Source: Gammaproteobacteria bacterium (GTDB taxonomy: Bacteria; Pseudomonadota; Gammaproteobacteria; Steroidobacterales; Rariloculaceae). Taken from it: a stretch of DNA of 64,000 nucleotides. Location: contig JAJDVG010000012.1 of NCBI GenBank assembly GCA_022826245.1, forward strand, positions 62,001 to 126,000. Reading direction: 5' to 3'. Shown here in pieces: positions 25,417-34,180 of this stretch. The stretch's first letter is position 1. Each line of letters opens with the position of its first letter. A program made the position numbers and the translations under genes. Below the pieces are notes generated by a model that had not been told where the DNA came from, made no database searches, and saw nothing but the letters and a program-made list of their open reading frames with translations.

Positions 25417-26667
25417 ATGAAACGATATTCGGCACTGAGCCTGGTGCGTAACGCGCTCGACTACAACCGGAGCTGGCAGACGGCGTGGCGCAGTCCCGAA
25501 CCGAAAAAGAGCTACGACGCGATCATCGTCGGCGGCGGCGGCCACGGCCTCGCGACCGCCTACTACCTGGCCAGGGACCACGGCATCCGCAACGTCGCCG
25601 TGCTCGAGAAGGGCTGGATCGGCGGGGGCAACACGGGGCGCAACACGACGATCGTGCGCTCCAACTATCTTTGGACCGAAGCGGCGCTGCTGTATGAGAA
25701 GTCGATGCAGCTCTGGGAAGGGCTGAGCCAGGAGCTTAATTTCAACGTCATGTTCAGCCAGCGCGGCGTCTACAACCTCGGCCATTCGCTACAGGACATG
25801 CGCGACATCGAGCGGCGCGTCAATGCCAACCGGTTGAACGGCATCGACGCGGAGGTCGTCAGCACCGCCGACCTCAAGCGGGCGATACCGAGCCTGAACA
25901 CCTCGCCCGATGCGCGCTATCCCATCCTCGGCGCGTCGCTGCAGCGCCGCGCGGGCGTTGCGCGCCACGATGCGGTCGCGTGGGGCTTCGCGCGGGCAGC
26001 CGATGCGCTCGGCGTCGACATCATCGAACAGTGCGAGGTCACGGGTATCGATGTGCGGGGCGGCAAGGCCGTCGGCGTCGAGACGACGCGCGGCCCGATC
26101 GCGTCGGACCGCATCGGCGTCGTGGTGGCCGGCCACGCCAGCGCGCTCGCGAGGATGGCCGACCTGCGACTGCCGATCGAAAGCCATCCGCTACAGGCGT
26201 TCGTCTCGGAGCCGATCAGGCCGGTGCTCGATACCGTGGTCATGTCCGGCGCCGTGCACGGCTACATCAGCCAGTCCGACAAGGGCGAACTCGTGATCGG
26301 CGCGGGCATCGACGCCTACAACGGTTATGGCCAGCGCGGCAGCTTCCCGGTCATCGAGCATACGCTGCAGGCGATCATCGAGCTGTTCCCGGCGTTCAGC
26401 CGTGTGCGCATGCTCAGGCTCTGGGGCGGCATCGTCGATGTCTGCCCGGACGCATGCCCGATCGTCTCGAAAACGCCGGTGGACGGGCTCTACTTCAACT
26501 GCGGCTGGGGCACCGGCGGGTTCAAGTCGACGCCGGGTTCAGGGTGGGTGTTCGCGCGCACGATGGCCCACGACGAGCCGCACGAGCTCAACGCGCCCTT
26601 CAGCCTGGAAAGGTTCACGACCGGCGCCCTGATCGACGAGCACGGCGCCGCGGCAGTGGCGCATTAG
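25417..26667 (+). CDS. soxB: Sarcosine oxidase beta subunit
   Basis: A 416-residue flavoprotein subunit of heterotetrameric sarcosine oxidase. Features are the N-terminal segment [20 protein letters not shown], the dinucleotide motif [18 protein letters not shown] (35-52), [16 protein letters not shown] (69-84), and the C-terminal FAD motif [19 protein letters not shown]. In the known enzyme this subunit carries FAD and covalent FMN and oxidises sarcosine to glycine. The ATG at 25417 is preferred over a GTG five codons earlier because GAGAG precedes it and the homologous N-terminus begins with a similar MxRYS. The last codons contain a 27-base segment that is partly repeated at the soxD start. 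Confidence 0.93.
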   Translation: MKRYSALSLVRNALDYNRSWQTAWRSPEPKKSYDAIIVGGGGHGLATAYYLARDHGIRNVAVLEKGWIGGGNTGRNTTIVRSNYLWTEAALLYEKSMQLWEGLSQELNFNVMFSQRGVYNLGHSLQDMRDIERRVNANRLNGIDAEVVSTADLKRAIPSLNTSPDARYPILGASLQRRAGVARHDAVAWGFARAADALGVDIIEQCEVTGIDVRGGKAVGVETTRGPIASDRIGVVVAGHASALARMADLRLPIESHPLQAFVSEPIRPVLDTVVMSGAVHGYISQSDKGELVIGAGIDAYNGYGQRGSFPVIEHTLQAIIELFPAFSRVRMLRLWGGIVDVCPDACPIVSKTPVDGLYFNCGWGTGGFKSTPGSGWVFARTMAHDEPHELNAPFSLERFTTGALIDEHGAAAVAH

Positions 26668-26742
26668 CGCGTACATCGCGGCGGATGGACTTCAAATGAG
26701 CTCGCCGACTCCGCAACGCGTCGCGCCAGCAGGTTCACGACC

Positions 26743-27084
26743 GTGCTGTTGATCGACTGTCCATGGTGCGGCTCGCGGGCCGAGACCGAGTTCAGCTACG
26801 GCGGCGAAGCCGGCATCGTGCGTCCGGCCGATCCCGATGCGCTGAGCGACGCCGAGTGGGCCGACTACCTGTTCAACCGGACCAACCCGCGCGGCGCGCA
26901 CCGGGAACTCTGGAACCACGCGCAGGGCTGTCGGCGCTGGTTCGGCGTGGAGCGTGACACCGTCACCTACCGCATCGCGCGGAGCTTCACGCTGCCGGAT
27001 GCCGCGGGCGCTGCCGATGGCGGGGTCGAGCGCGATTTCGAAACCGGTGACCCGACTGACGCTGAGCCAGGAGATCGACGGTGA
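26743..27084 (+). CDS. soxD: Sarcosine oxidase delta subunit
   Basis: A 113-residue zinc-binding subunit. It begins MLLIDCPWCGSRAETEFSYG and has the ligand set Cys6, Cys9, His59 (WNHAQGC) and Cys63, the zinc ribbon typical of SoxD, plus the family segment EWADYLFNRTNPRGAHRELW. The start is GTG at 26743; no ATG fits. The stop overlaps the GTG of soxA by four bases (GTGA). The C-terminal tail is acidic and unstructured. The sequence just before and at the start codon repeats part of the soxB end, leaving no clear ribosome-binding site. Confidence 0.92.
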   Translation: MLLIDCPWCGSRAETEFSYGGEAGIVRPADPDALSDAEWADYLFNRTNPRGAHRELWNHAQGCRRWFGVERDTVTYRIARSFTLPDAAGAADGGVERDFETGDPTDAEPGDRR

Positions 27085-30000
27085 CGGGCGCACAACCGAA
27101 CCGCTTGCCCACCGGCGGGCGCGTCGACCGGAGCCGGCCGCTTGGGTTCAGATTCGACGGCAACGCTCTGCAGGGCTTCGCGGGCGATACGCTGGCGTCG
27201 GCGCTCATCGCCAACGACGTGCAGCTCGTCGGCCGCAGCTTCAAGCTCAGGCGCCCGCGCGGCATCGTCGGCAGCGGCGCGGAGGAACCCAACGCGATCC
27301 TGCAGATCGGCGAGGGCGCGACCGCGCAGCCCAATCTGCGGGCAACCCAAGTTCCACTGCGCGACGGCCTCGTCGCGCGCACGACGCGCGGCTGGCCGGG
27401 TGTGCGCTTCGATGTCGGCGCGATCAACGACACGTTCGGACGATTGCTCGGCGCAGGCTTCTACTACAAGACGTTCATGTATCCGCGCGCATGGTGGAAG
27501 CTCTACGAGCACGCGATCCGCCGCTCGGCGGGCTTTGGCGCAGCGCCGACGGCGCCGGATCCGGACTGTTACGAGCACATGAACGCGCACTGCGACGTGC
27601 TCGTGGCCGGCGGCGGCCCGGCCGGCCTCATGGCGGCGCTGACGGCGGCGAAGTCCGGCGCCCGCGTGATTCTGGCCGACGAGCAGAACGAGTTCGGCGG
27701 CGGTCTGCTCGCTTGCACCGATCAGGTCGACGGCGCTCCGGCCGCGGAGTGGGTCGCCGCCGTCGTGGACGAACTCGGCGACTGCGCAGACTGCACGCTG
27801 CTGCCGCGCAGCACCGTATTCGGCTACCACGACCACAACTTCCTGACGATCGCGGAGCGTTGCAGAGATCATCCGGACGGTTCGGCGGACGCATTTTCCG
27901 CAACGAACCGTCCCGCAGCCGGCGACGACAGTACCGCCGGACGGCAACATGACCCCAGGAATGGGCGCACTGCCAAAGGACCGGACGACCATCCGGATAG
28001 CGGCGCTGCCGCAGGTCACCACCAGGACACCGTCCAGCCCGTCAAGGAACGGCTCTGGCGCATCCGCGCCCGTCAGGTTGTACTCGCGCAGGGCAGCTTC
28101 GAGCGACCGCTTGTCTTCTGCAACAACGACCGGCCAGGCGTCATGCTGGCCTCGGCCGTCTCGACCTGGATCAACCGCTATGCCGTCCTGCCGGGCCGCC
28201 GCGCAGTGGTCTTCACGAACAACGATTCGGCCTATCGTGCGGCGCTCGACCTGACCGAGGCCGGCGCCGAAGTCGCCGCCGTCGTCGACAGCCGCCGCGG
28301 CGGCGCCGGCGAGCTCGGCCGCAAGGCGCTCGACCTCGGCATCCCCGTGCTGCAGGGCCATGTCGTGAGCGACGTGGCCGGACGGCAACGCGTCAGCGGC
28401 GCGAGCATCGCCCGATGGGCCGGCGACGGTTGGGCGACCGTCAAGCCAACCATGCGCATCGACTGCGATCTCGTGGTCATGTCCGGCGGCTACAGCCCGG
28501 CCGTGCACCTCCATTCGCAGGCGGGCGGACAGCTTGACTGGGACGAATCGCAGCTCGGCTTCCTGCCCGCGAAATCGGTTCAGGCGAACGTCTCGGCCGG
28601 CGCCGGCAACGGCAAATCGTCGCTCGCGGAATGCCTGGCCGACGGCGTACGCGCCGGCGCCGAAACCGTATCGAAACTCGGGCTTGAGCCCTCGCCCATC
28701 GAAGCACCGGCCGCGGGCAACATCGACGAAAACCCGATCGAGGCGCTTTGGCGCGTGCCGGCCGTCAGGGACGCCGACCGCTGTCCGAAGCAGTTCATCG
28801 ACTTTCAGAACGACACGAGCGTTGCCGACATCAAGCTCGCGGTACGCGAAGGCTATCGGAACGTCGAGCACGTCAAGCGCTACACGGCGCTCGGCTTCGG
28901 CACCGACCAGGGCAAGCTCGGCAACATCAACGGCATGGCCGTGCTTGCCGACATTCTCGGCAAGTCGATTCCCGAGGTCGGTACGACCACCTTCCGGCCG
29001 GCCTATACTCCGGTGAGTTTCGGCGTCGGCGCCGGCGAGAGTGTCGGTGAGCTCTACGAACCGGTGCGCAAGACCGCGATCCACGAGTGGCACGAAGCCG
29101 CCGGAGCCCCGATGGAGGTCGTCGGCCAGTGGCACCGGCCGTGGTACTTCCCGCGCGACGGCGAAGATATGCACGCGGCCGTCGCGCGCGAATGCCTGGC
29201 CGTGCGCAACTCCGTCGGCATCATGGACGCCTCGACCCTCGGCAAGATCGACGCCGCGGGACCCGATGTCGTCGAATTCCTCGAACGCATCTACACGCAC
29301 GATGTCGGCCTGATGAAGGTCGGTCGCTGCGCCTACGGCATCATGCTCGGCGAGGACGGCATGCTCATGGACGACGGCGTGATGGCGCGCCGCGGCGAGC
29401 ACCGTTTCTATCTCACGACCACGACCGGCGGCGCGGCGAACGTGCTCGACTGGCTCGAGAAATGGCTGCAGACGGAATGGCCGGAACTTCAGGTGTACCT
29501 GACCTCGCTGACCGAACACTATTCGACGATCGCGGTGGCGGGACCGCACAGCCGCCGCGTGCTCGACAAGCTCGGCTGCGACATCGCGCTCGACAACGAG
29601 AGTTTTCCGTTCATGCGTATGAAGCCGGCCACGCTCGCGGGCATACCGGTGACGCTGTTCCGTGTGAGTTTTTCGGGCGAACTCGCGTATGAGATCAACA
29701 TCGAGAACTCACTGGCGCTCGCGATGTGGGAAAAGCTCATGGACGCGGGCCGGGAATTCGAAATCACGCCCTACGGAACCGAAACGATGCACGTGCTGCG
29801 CGCCGAGAAGGGTTACGTCATCGTCGGTCAGGACACGGACGGCTCCGTGACGCCCGTGGATCTCGGCATGAACCGGCTGCTCTCTAACGAGAAGGATTTC
29901 CTCGGCAAGCGTTCCCTGCGCCGACCGGATTGCCTGCGCGAGGACCGCAAGCAACTGGTCGGCCTGCTGTCGTCGGACGCCCGGACCGTCCTTCCCGAGG

Positions 30001-30302
30001 GCACGCAGCTCATCGACGAGGCCGGGTCGCTCGCGCGCGGCCACCGACGCGCCAAGCGGCCGGCATGGCGCGGATCACAACTCGGGCACAGGTCTCGTGA
30101 GCCCATACCGATGTGCGGCCACGTCACATCGAGCTACCAGAGCGCATGCCTCGGCCACCCGATCGCGCTCGCGCTTGTGGCCGGCGGACAGTCGCGCAAG
30201 GGAGCAACCATCCATGCGGCGCTGCCCGGACGCGATCCGCTCCCCGTCGAGATCGTCGCGCCCGTCTTCTACGACGCCGGAGGACAACGGCAACATGTCT
30301 GA
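27081..30302 (+). CDS. soxA: Sarcosine oxidase alpha subunit, with insertions
   Basis: A 1073-residue subunit, longer than the usual roughly 970-1000. In order: a ferredoxin-like N-terminal domain (GNALQGFAGDTLASALIAND, about 30-50), a central NAD-binding pyridine-nucleotide oxidoreductase domain (DVLVAGGGPAGLMAALTAA, about 173-191), and a C-terminal GcvT domain (RVSFSGELAYEIN, HVLRAEKGYVIVGQD). Two in-frame additions stand out: one of about 45 residues around 268-315, after NFLTIAERC, and one of about 25 residues around 980-1005, after EAGSLARGH. The first is Asp/Ala/Gly/His-rich and its DNA holds a 15-bp hairpin. The subunit binds tetrahydrofolate and channels the formaldehyde-level carbon to methylene-THF. 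It overlaps soxG by eight bases. Confidence 0.92.
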   Translation: MTGAQPNRLPTGGRVDRSRPLGFRFDGNALQGFAGDTLASALIANDVQLVGRSFKLRRPRGIVGSGAEEPNAILQIGEGATAQPNLRATQVPLRDGLVARTTRGWPGVRFDVGAINDTFGRLLGAGFYYKTFMYPRAWWKLYEHAIRRSAGFGAAPTAPDPDCYEHMNAHCDVLVAGGGPAGLMAALTAAKSGARVILADEQNEFGGGLLACTDQVDGAPAAEWVAAVVDELGDCADCTLLPRSTVFGYHDHNFLTIAERCRDHPDGSADAFSATNRPAAGDDSTAGRQHDPRNGRTAKGPDDHPDSGAAAGHHQDTVQPVKERLWRIRARQVVLAQGSFERPLVFCNNDRPGVMLASAVSTWINRYAVLPGRRAVVFTNNDSAYRAALDLTEAGAEVAAVVDSRRGGAGELGRKALDLGIPVLQGHVVSDVAGRQRVSGASIARWAGDGWATVKPTMRIDCDLVVMSGGYSPAVHLHSQAGGQLDWDESQLGFLPAKSVQANVSAGAGNGKSSLAECLADGVRAGAETVSKLGLEPSPIEAPAAGNIDENPIEALWRVPAVRDADRCPKQFIDFQNDTSVADIKLAVREGYRNVEHVKRYTALGFGTDQGKLGNINGMAVLADILGKSIPEVGTTTFRPAYTPVSFGVGAGESVGELYEPVRKTAIHEWHEAAGAPMEVVGQWHRPWYFPRDGEDMHAAVARECLAVRNSVGIMDASTLGKIDAAGPDVVEFLERIYTHDVGLMKVGRCAYGIMLGEDGMLMDDGVMARRGEHRFYLTTTTGGAANVLDWLEKWLQTEWPELQVYLTSLTEHYSTIAVAGPHSRRVLDKLGCDIALDNESFPFMRMKPATLAGIPVTLFRVSFSGELAYEINIENSLALAMWEKLMDAGREFEITPYGTETMHVLRAEKGYVIVGQDTDGSVTPVDLGMNRLLSNEKDFLGKRSLRRPDCLREDRKQLVGLLSSDARTVLPEGTQLIDEAGSLARGHRRAKRPAWRGSQLGHRSREPIPMCGHVTSSYQSACLGHPIALALVAGGQSRKGATIHAALPGRDPLPVEIVAPVFYDAGGQRQHV
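27875..27913 (+). repeat. Palindromic element inside soxA
   Basis: GGACGGTTCGGCGGA (27875-27889) pairs with TCCGC (27897-27901) and CGAACCGTCC (27904-27913), a 15-bp stem with a two-base bulge and a seven-base loop. It lies within the part of soxA that has no counterpart in usual SoxA proteins and keeps the reading frame open, as a short palindromic insertion would. Confidence 0.6.
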
Positions 30303-30894
30303 GACCATCGAACGCCGTCACGGGCTCGAGGCTTTTGTTGCCGCCACGGAATCCGTCGGCGGCGCGCGTGTCGAAATCGACGTGCTGACCGGCCGCGGAT
30401 TCCTGAACCTCAGGCTCGATCCGCGTAAAGGCAACGGCCTTGAAACCGCCGCGCGAGCGCTGAACCAGCCACTTCCGCTCACTGCGAACACGTTCACGAC
30501 CGGCGAGCATCGAGTCTACTGGTGTGGCCCGGACGAGTGGCTTATCGAGACGGACGAGGAGCGCGCCACCCGCCTCGGCAGCGACCTCGCCAAAGCGCTC
30601 GCGGATTGTCACGCCGCGATCAACGACGTCAGCAGCGGACATGTAGCGCTCGGCATCGCCGGCGAGGACGCGCGGACCGTGCTCGCGAAGGGTTGCACGC
30701 TCGACCTCGATCCACGCGAATTCGGTCCAGGTCAGTGTGCGCGCACGGGCCTGGCCAAGGCGACCGTGTTGCTCGCTGTGGCCGACGACGCAGCAGGCTA
30801 CACGGTCATCGTCGCGCGGAGCTTCGCCGACTACCTGTGCCGCTGGCTCGCGAACGCGGCGCGGCCTCACGGCGTGCGGTTCCCGGTACCGTAG
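30295..30894 (+). CDS. soxG: Sarcosine oxidase gamma subunit
   Basis: A 199-residue protein with the family layout: LTGRGFLNLRLDPRKGNGLE (near 30-50), HRVYWCGPDEWLIETDEE (70-87), INDVSSGHVALGIAGEDARTVLAKGCTLDLDP, and the C-terminal SFADYLCRWLANAARPHG. This is a GcvT-like subunit without catalytic residues that completes the alpha-beta-gamma-delta oxidase. The ATG at 30295 overlaps the soxA stop by eight bases and has GGAGG about ten bases upstream, inside the soxA coding end, so expression is translationally coupled. Confidence 0.92.
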   Translation: MSETIERRHGLEAFVAATESVGGARVEIDVLTGRGFLNLRLDPRKGNGLETAARALNQPLPLTANTFTTGEHRVYWCGPDEWLIETDEERATRLGSDLAKALADCHAAINDVSSGHVALGIAGEDARTVLAKGCTLDLDPREFGPGQCARTGLAKATVLLAVADDAAGYTVIVARSFADYLCRWLANAARPHGVRFPVP

Positions 30895-30966
30895 CCCGCG
30901 TCCCACCGTTGTGGACCCGACGAGCCCTTGCACGGCGCTGGCATCGCACTCACCATATGCAGCCCC

Positions 30967-32043
30967 ATGAGCACCGCACCCGACTTCGCCGCTGACCTGA
31001 CGAGGCCCCTGCCGGGAGTCATCGAGCCGCGTTGGTGGACGGGCACGCCGGCGCTGCCGCCTGCGTCGTTCACGATCGACTGCCGCGAATACGCCATGGG
31101 CGAGGCGGATCTGGATCCCCGCAGCGCGCTGGCCCGCCGCATGAATCGGACGTTCGAGGAAATCGGCCTGGTCTACCTCGTCAACACGCGATTGACCGAT
31201 CTGCAGGTCATGCGGCGGTTCGCGAAGCTCGTCATCGACCGGGAGATGCCGTATGCCGGCGGCGCCAATCCGCGCGACCTGCTCGAGCCCAACGTCTACG
31301 AGGTGGGGGCGCCGCTCGAGGCCTGGCTGCACTACCACCACGAAATGGCCTACGTCGGGCACAGCACGCGCATGCTCGGATTCCTGTGCCACCGGGCTCT
31401 GCCCGGGCGTGGGCACACGTACGTTTCCGACAACCTGCAGGCGACCGATGCCATCCTCGAAACCGGCTTCGGGCGCAAACTCAGGGAACTCGGGCTCTGC
31501 TATCACCGCGATCTGACCGATCGCGAAGCGTTCGCCGGCACACCGCAGATCGGCGTCTACAACCACTGGCAGAAGTCGATGCTGACCGACGACCCGGATG
31601 AGGCAGCGGCCAAAGCCCGCTCCAGGGGGCTCGAGGTCGAATGGGGTCCCGACCGCCTGCTCAGGACCCGCTATTACATTTCGGCTTTCGAGTACTTCCC
31701 GCAACTCGACCGGAACGTGCTCTACAGCAGCATCGCCGACGACGGCATGTGGTTCGACGCCTGGCCGAAGGTCATGCACCTGCCCTACGAGGAACGGCCC
31801 CTGAAGTTGACCTTCGGCGACGGCAGCGAGCTCTCCCGGGAGGAGAAACAGGCGTTCGTCGACGTCTACGACGACTTCGGTATTCCGATCGAATGGAGCG
31901 TCGGCGACATCGCGATCGTCTGCAACTATCGCTTCGCGCACGGCCGCCCGAGCGTCCGCCTCGGCGAAGGGGAAGCGCGGGAACTGGGCGTGTTGATCGG
32001 CGAAGCCTACGAGCGCGTCGGCGATCTGCACGGCAAGTGGTAG
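30967..32043 (+). CDS. TauD/TfdA-family Fe(II)/2-oxoglutarate dioxygenase
   Basis: A 358-residue oxygenase. The metal-binding facial triad is seen as His-X-Glu in WLHYHHEMAYVGHSTRM (about 122-138) and a distal His in CNYRFAHGRPSVRL (about 326-339), the latter also containing the Arg that grips 2-oxoglutarate. TauD-family enzymes hydroxylate sulfonates, phenoxyacids, gamma-butyrobetaine and methylated amines, often with loss of formaldehyde. Its position between soxG and the AraC-type regulator suggests hydroxylation of a methylated ammonium compound, but the substrate cannot be read. The ATG at 30967 was selected over one 13 codons upstream, whose extra residues are not family-like; no strong ribosome-binding site is visible at either. 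Confidence 0.88.
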   Translation: MSTAPDFAADLTRPLPGVIEPRWWTGTPALPPASFTIDCREYAMGEADLDPRSALARRMNRTFEEIGLVYLVNTRLTDLQVMRRFAKLVIDREMPYAGGANPRDLLEPNVYEVGAPLEAWLHYHHEMAYVGHSTRMLGFLCHRALPGRGHTYVSDNLQATDAILETGFGRKLRELGLCYHRDLTDREAFAGTPQIGVYNHWQKSMLTDDPDEAAAKARSRGLEVEWGPDRLLRTRYYISAFEYFPQLDRNVLYSSIADDGMWFDAWPKVMHLPYEERPLKLTFGDGSELSREEKQAFVDVYDDFGIPIEWSVGDIAIVCNYRFAHGRPSVRLGEGEARELGVLIGEAYERVGDLHGKW

Positions 32044-32217
32044 TCATGCCCTGACTGCCGGACCGGTTCCGGCGCATCCATCGACCGAGCGCTCAAGACA
32101 CCAGCGCGCGCCCGGATTTGCGAATGGCTGGCGCAACGGATGACGTCGCAACGTTGAGTCAGGGCATTTCCCGCCGCATACTTCGCCCGTCAACGATCAC
32201 CAATCACCGTTCACGCG

Positions 32218-33192
32218 ATGGCAAGAGCCGGACTGCGAGACTTGCCGAAAACTTTCGGCTTCCTGCTGCTCGACGATTTCACGCTCATGTCCATGTCGTC
32301 GGCGATCGAGACCTTGCGCATGGCCAACCGCGCCGCCGGCTCCCGGGTGTATCGCTGGCGGATGATCTCACCGGACGGTGAGGCAGTTACCGCCAGCGAC
32401 GGCCTCTCGATCAACGCCGATTTCGGTATCGGCGATGAAGTCCGGTCCCGCCACGTGGATGCGATCATCGTTTGCGGCGGCGAGGGTGTCGAACGGTTCG
32501 CCGCCAAACCCGTGCTGCGCTGGCTCAGAACCGCCAGTGCACACGGGCTCGCGGTCGGCTCGACCTGCACGGGCAGCTACGTGCTCGCCAAGGCCGGCCT
32601 GCTCGACGGCTACCGTTGCAGCATCCACTGGGAGAATTACACGGCCCTGACGCTGGAATTTCCGAAAGTCGCCGTCAGCCGCGCCGTCTACACGATCGAT
32701 CGCGACCGTTTCACGAGTTCCGGCGGTACCGCACCGATGGACCTGATGCTGTACTTCGTCCGCAAACAGCTCGGCGCGGAAATCTGCGCCGACGTCGCCG
32801 ACCAGTTCGTGCACGAGCGGATCCGGGATACGAGAGACCGGCAACACATGCCGCTGCGGCACGTCGTCGGCAGGCAATCCGCCAAGCTCGTATCGGCTGT
32901 CGAGCTCATGGAGAGCAATATCCGCGAACCCTTCAGCCAGGGCGAGCTCGCGACCTATGTCGGCCTGTCGCGCCGCCAGCTTCAGCGCCTGTTTCAGAAA
33001 TACCTGCGCTGTTCGCCGTCGCAGTATTACCTGCAGTTGCGCCTGGAACGGGCGCGTCAGTTGCTGTTCCAGACCGACTTCAGCATCGTCGAGATCGCCG
33101 CGCAGACGGGCTTCGTTTCGAGCTCGCATTTCAGCACGACCTACAAGGAACAGTACGGCAACACGCCGAGCGCGGAGCGCGCGACGAAGTGA
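32218..33192 (+). CDS. GlxA/GbdR-type AraC-family transcriptional regulator
   Basis: A 324-residue regulator. The N-terminal half is a DJ-1/PfpI-type amidotransferase-like sensor domain (FGFLLLDDFTLMSMSSAIE, VGSTCTGSYVLAKAGLLDGY with the nucleophile-like Cys, ISTGGTAPMDLMLYFV-like segment). The C-terminal half, from about 215, has two AraC helix-turn-helix motifs (FSQGELATYVGLSRRQLQRLF and FSIVEIAAQTGFVSSSHFS). This is the architecture of GbdR, which activates betaine and dimethylglycine catabolism in Pseudomonas when those compounds are present. It is located between soxBDAG-dioxygenase and etfBA, so it is the natural candidate to read the two conserved regulatory blocks at 8.65 and 17.15 kb. 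The ligand is inferred. Confidence 0.92.
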   Translation: MARAGLRDLPKTFGFLLLDDFTLMSMSSAIETLRMANRAAGSRVYRWRMISPDGEAVTASDGLSINADFGIGDEVRSRHVDAIIVCGGEGVERFAAKPVLRWLRTASAHGLAVGSTCTGSYVLAKAGLLDGYRCSIHWENYTALTLEFPKVAVSRAVYTIDRDRFTSSGGTAPMDLMLYFVRKQLGAEICADVADQFVHERIRDTRDRQHMPLRHVVGRQSAKLVSAVELMESNIREPFSQGELATYVGLSRRQLQRLFQKYLRCSPSQYYLQLRLERARQLLFQTDFSIVEIAAQTGFVSSSHFSTTYKEQYGNTPSAERATK

Positions 33193-33360
33193 CGGCAGGC
33201 ACCATCCTGCGGCACGCGACGCAAAAGCTCCCGGAAGCGACGGGGCTGCTTGAACCGCGTTGGATTGGCCACATACTCTGCGCGATCGAGACCGGTAGAT
33301 TCGGAAACGTTCCGATGACCTGCATGTTCGACTGAATACGTGGCGGAGCAGGACTCGCAA

Positions 33361-34119
33361 GTGACCGTCGTCGATACGATTCTCGTCCCCGTGAAGCGCG
33401 TGGTGGACGCGAACGTGCGCGTGCGCGTCAAGCCCGATGGCTCGGGCATGGCGCTCGACGGCGTCAAGATGAGCATCAATCCCTTCGACGAGATCGCTCT
33501 TGAGGAGGCCCTGCGCATACGGGAACGCGGTGAGACCGCGGAAGTCGTCGTTGCATCCATCGGCCCGGCCGTTTGCACGCAGCAACTGCGCGCGGGCCTC
33601 GCCATGGGCGCCGACCGGGCCATTCTCGTCGAGACGGAGCTCGATCTCGAACCGCTGACCGTCGCGAGAACGCTCAAGGCCCTGGTCGGGCGCGAGAACT
33701 CCGAACTCGTGATCCTGGGCAAGCAGGCCATCGACGGCGACAACAACCAGACCGGCCAGATGCTGGCCGCGCTCTGGGGTCGTCCTCAGGCCTGCTTTAG
33801 TTCGGAACTCAGCTTCAGCAACGGCATTGCGACGGCGATGCGGGAAGTCGACGCCGGGATCGAGGTCATCGAAGTCGAGCTGCCGGCCGTGGTGACCACG
33901 GACCTGCGCCTGAACGAACCCCGTTACACGAAGCTGCCCGACATTCTCAAGGCGAAGAAGAAGCCGCTCGAGACGCTGACCCTGGGCGAACTCGATGTCG
34001 AACCGCAAGCGCAGTTCCGCGTGCTCGGGTTCGAGACGCCGCCCGAGCGTCCGAGCGGCGAGAAAGTCCGCGACGTGGCGGAACTCGTCCTGGCGCTGCG
34101 GCAGAAGGGTGTGCTGTGA
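33361..34119 (+). CDS. etfB: Electron transfer flavoprotein beta subunit
   Basis: A 252-residue ETF beta subunit. It begins with TILVPVKRVVDANVRVRVKPD, followed by MSINPFDEIALEEALRIRE and the AMP-binding signature VILGKQAIDGDNNQTGQMLAALW, then VVTTDLRLNEPRYTKLPDILKAKKKPLE. The GTG at 33361 is preferred because AGGA lies upstream; a GTG at 33340 gives a seven-residue longer protein without a ribosome-binding site. ETF takes electrons from the dimethylglycine-dehydrogenase-like enzymes and passes them to the ubiquinone pool. The presence of this dedicated pair next to the demethylation genes supports an ETF-linked rather than oxygen-linked dehydrogenase step. The gene's tail is repeated just downstream. 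Confidence 0.93.
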   Translation: MTVVDTILVPVKRVVDANVRVRVKPDGSGMALDGVKMSINPFDEIALEEALRIRERGETAEVVVASIGPAVCTQQLRAGLAMGADRAILVETELDLEPLTVARTLKALVGRENSELVILGKQAIDGDNNQTGQMLAALWGRPQACFSSELSFSNGIATAMREVDAGIEVIEVELPAVVTTDLRLNEPRYTKLPDILKAKKKPLETLTLGELDVEPQAQFRVLGFETPPERPSGEKVRDVAELVLALRQKGVL

Positions 34120-34175
34120 TGTCCGGTGTTCCGATCGTGGCTGAACTCGTAAAGGCCATCAGGCAAAAGGGAGCG
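34072..34175 (+). repeat. Duplicated etfB tail between etfB and etfA
   Basis: The segment 34072-34113, encoding DVAELVLALRQKGV, recurs with changes at 34134-34175, encoding IVAELVKAIRQKGA, a 62-base step. The second copy lies in a 25-codon frame that starts at ATG 34119, overlapping the etfB stop, and ends inside etfA. The copy now carries the etfA ribosome-binding site (GGGAG). Confidence 0.7.
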
Positions 34176-34180
34176 ACGCG

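Noticed and set aside
26967..29549. Very long open frame on the minus strand opposite soxA (and similar long frames opposite the dehydrogenase, TonB and mtgA/RACo genes)
   Set aside because: High GC creates long antisense frames. The translations are Arg/His/Val-rich, match no family and lie opposite genes with clear domains.
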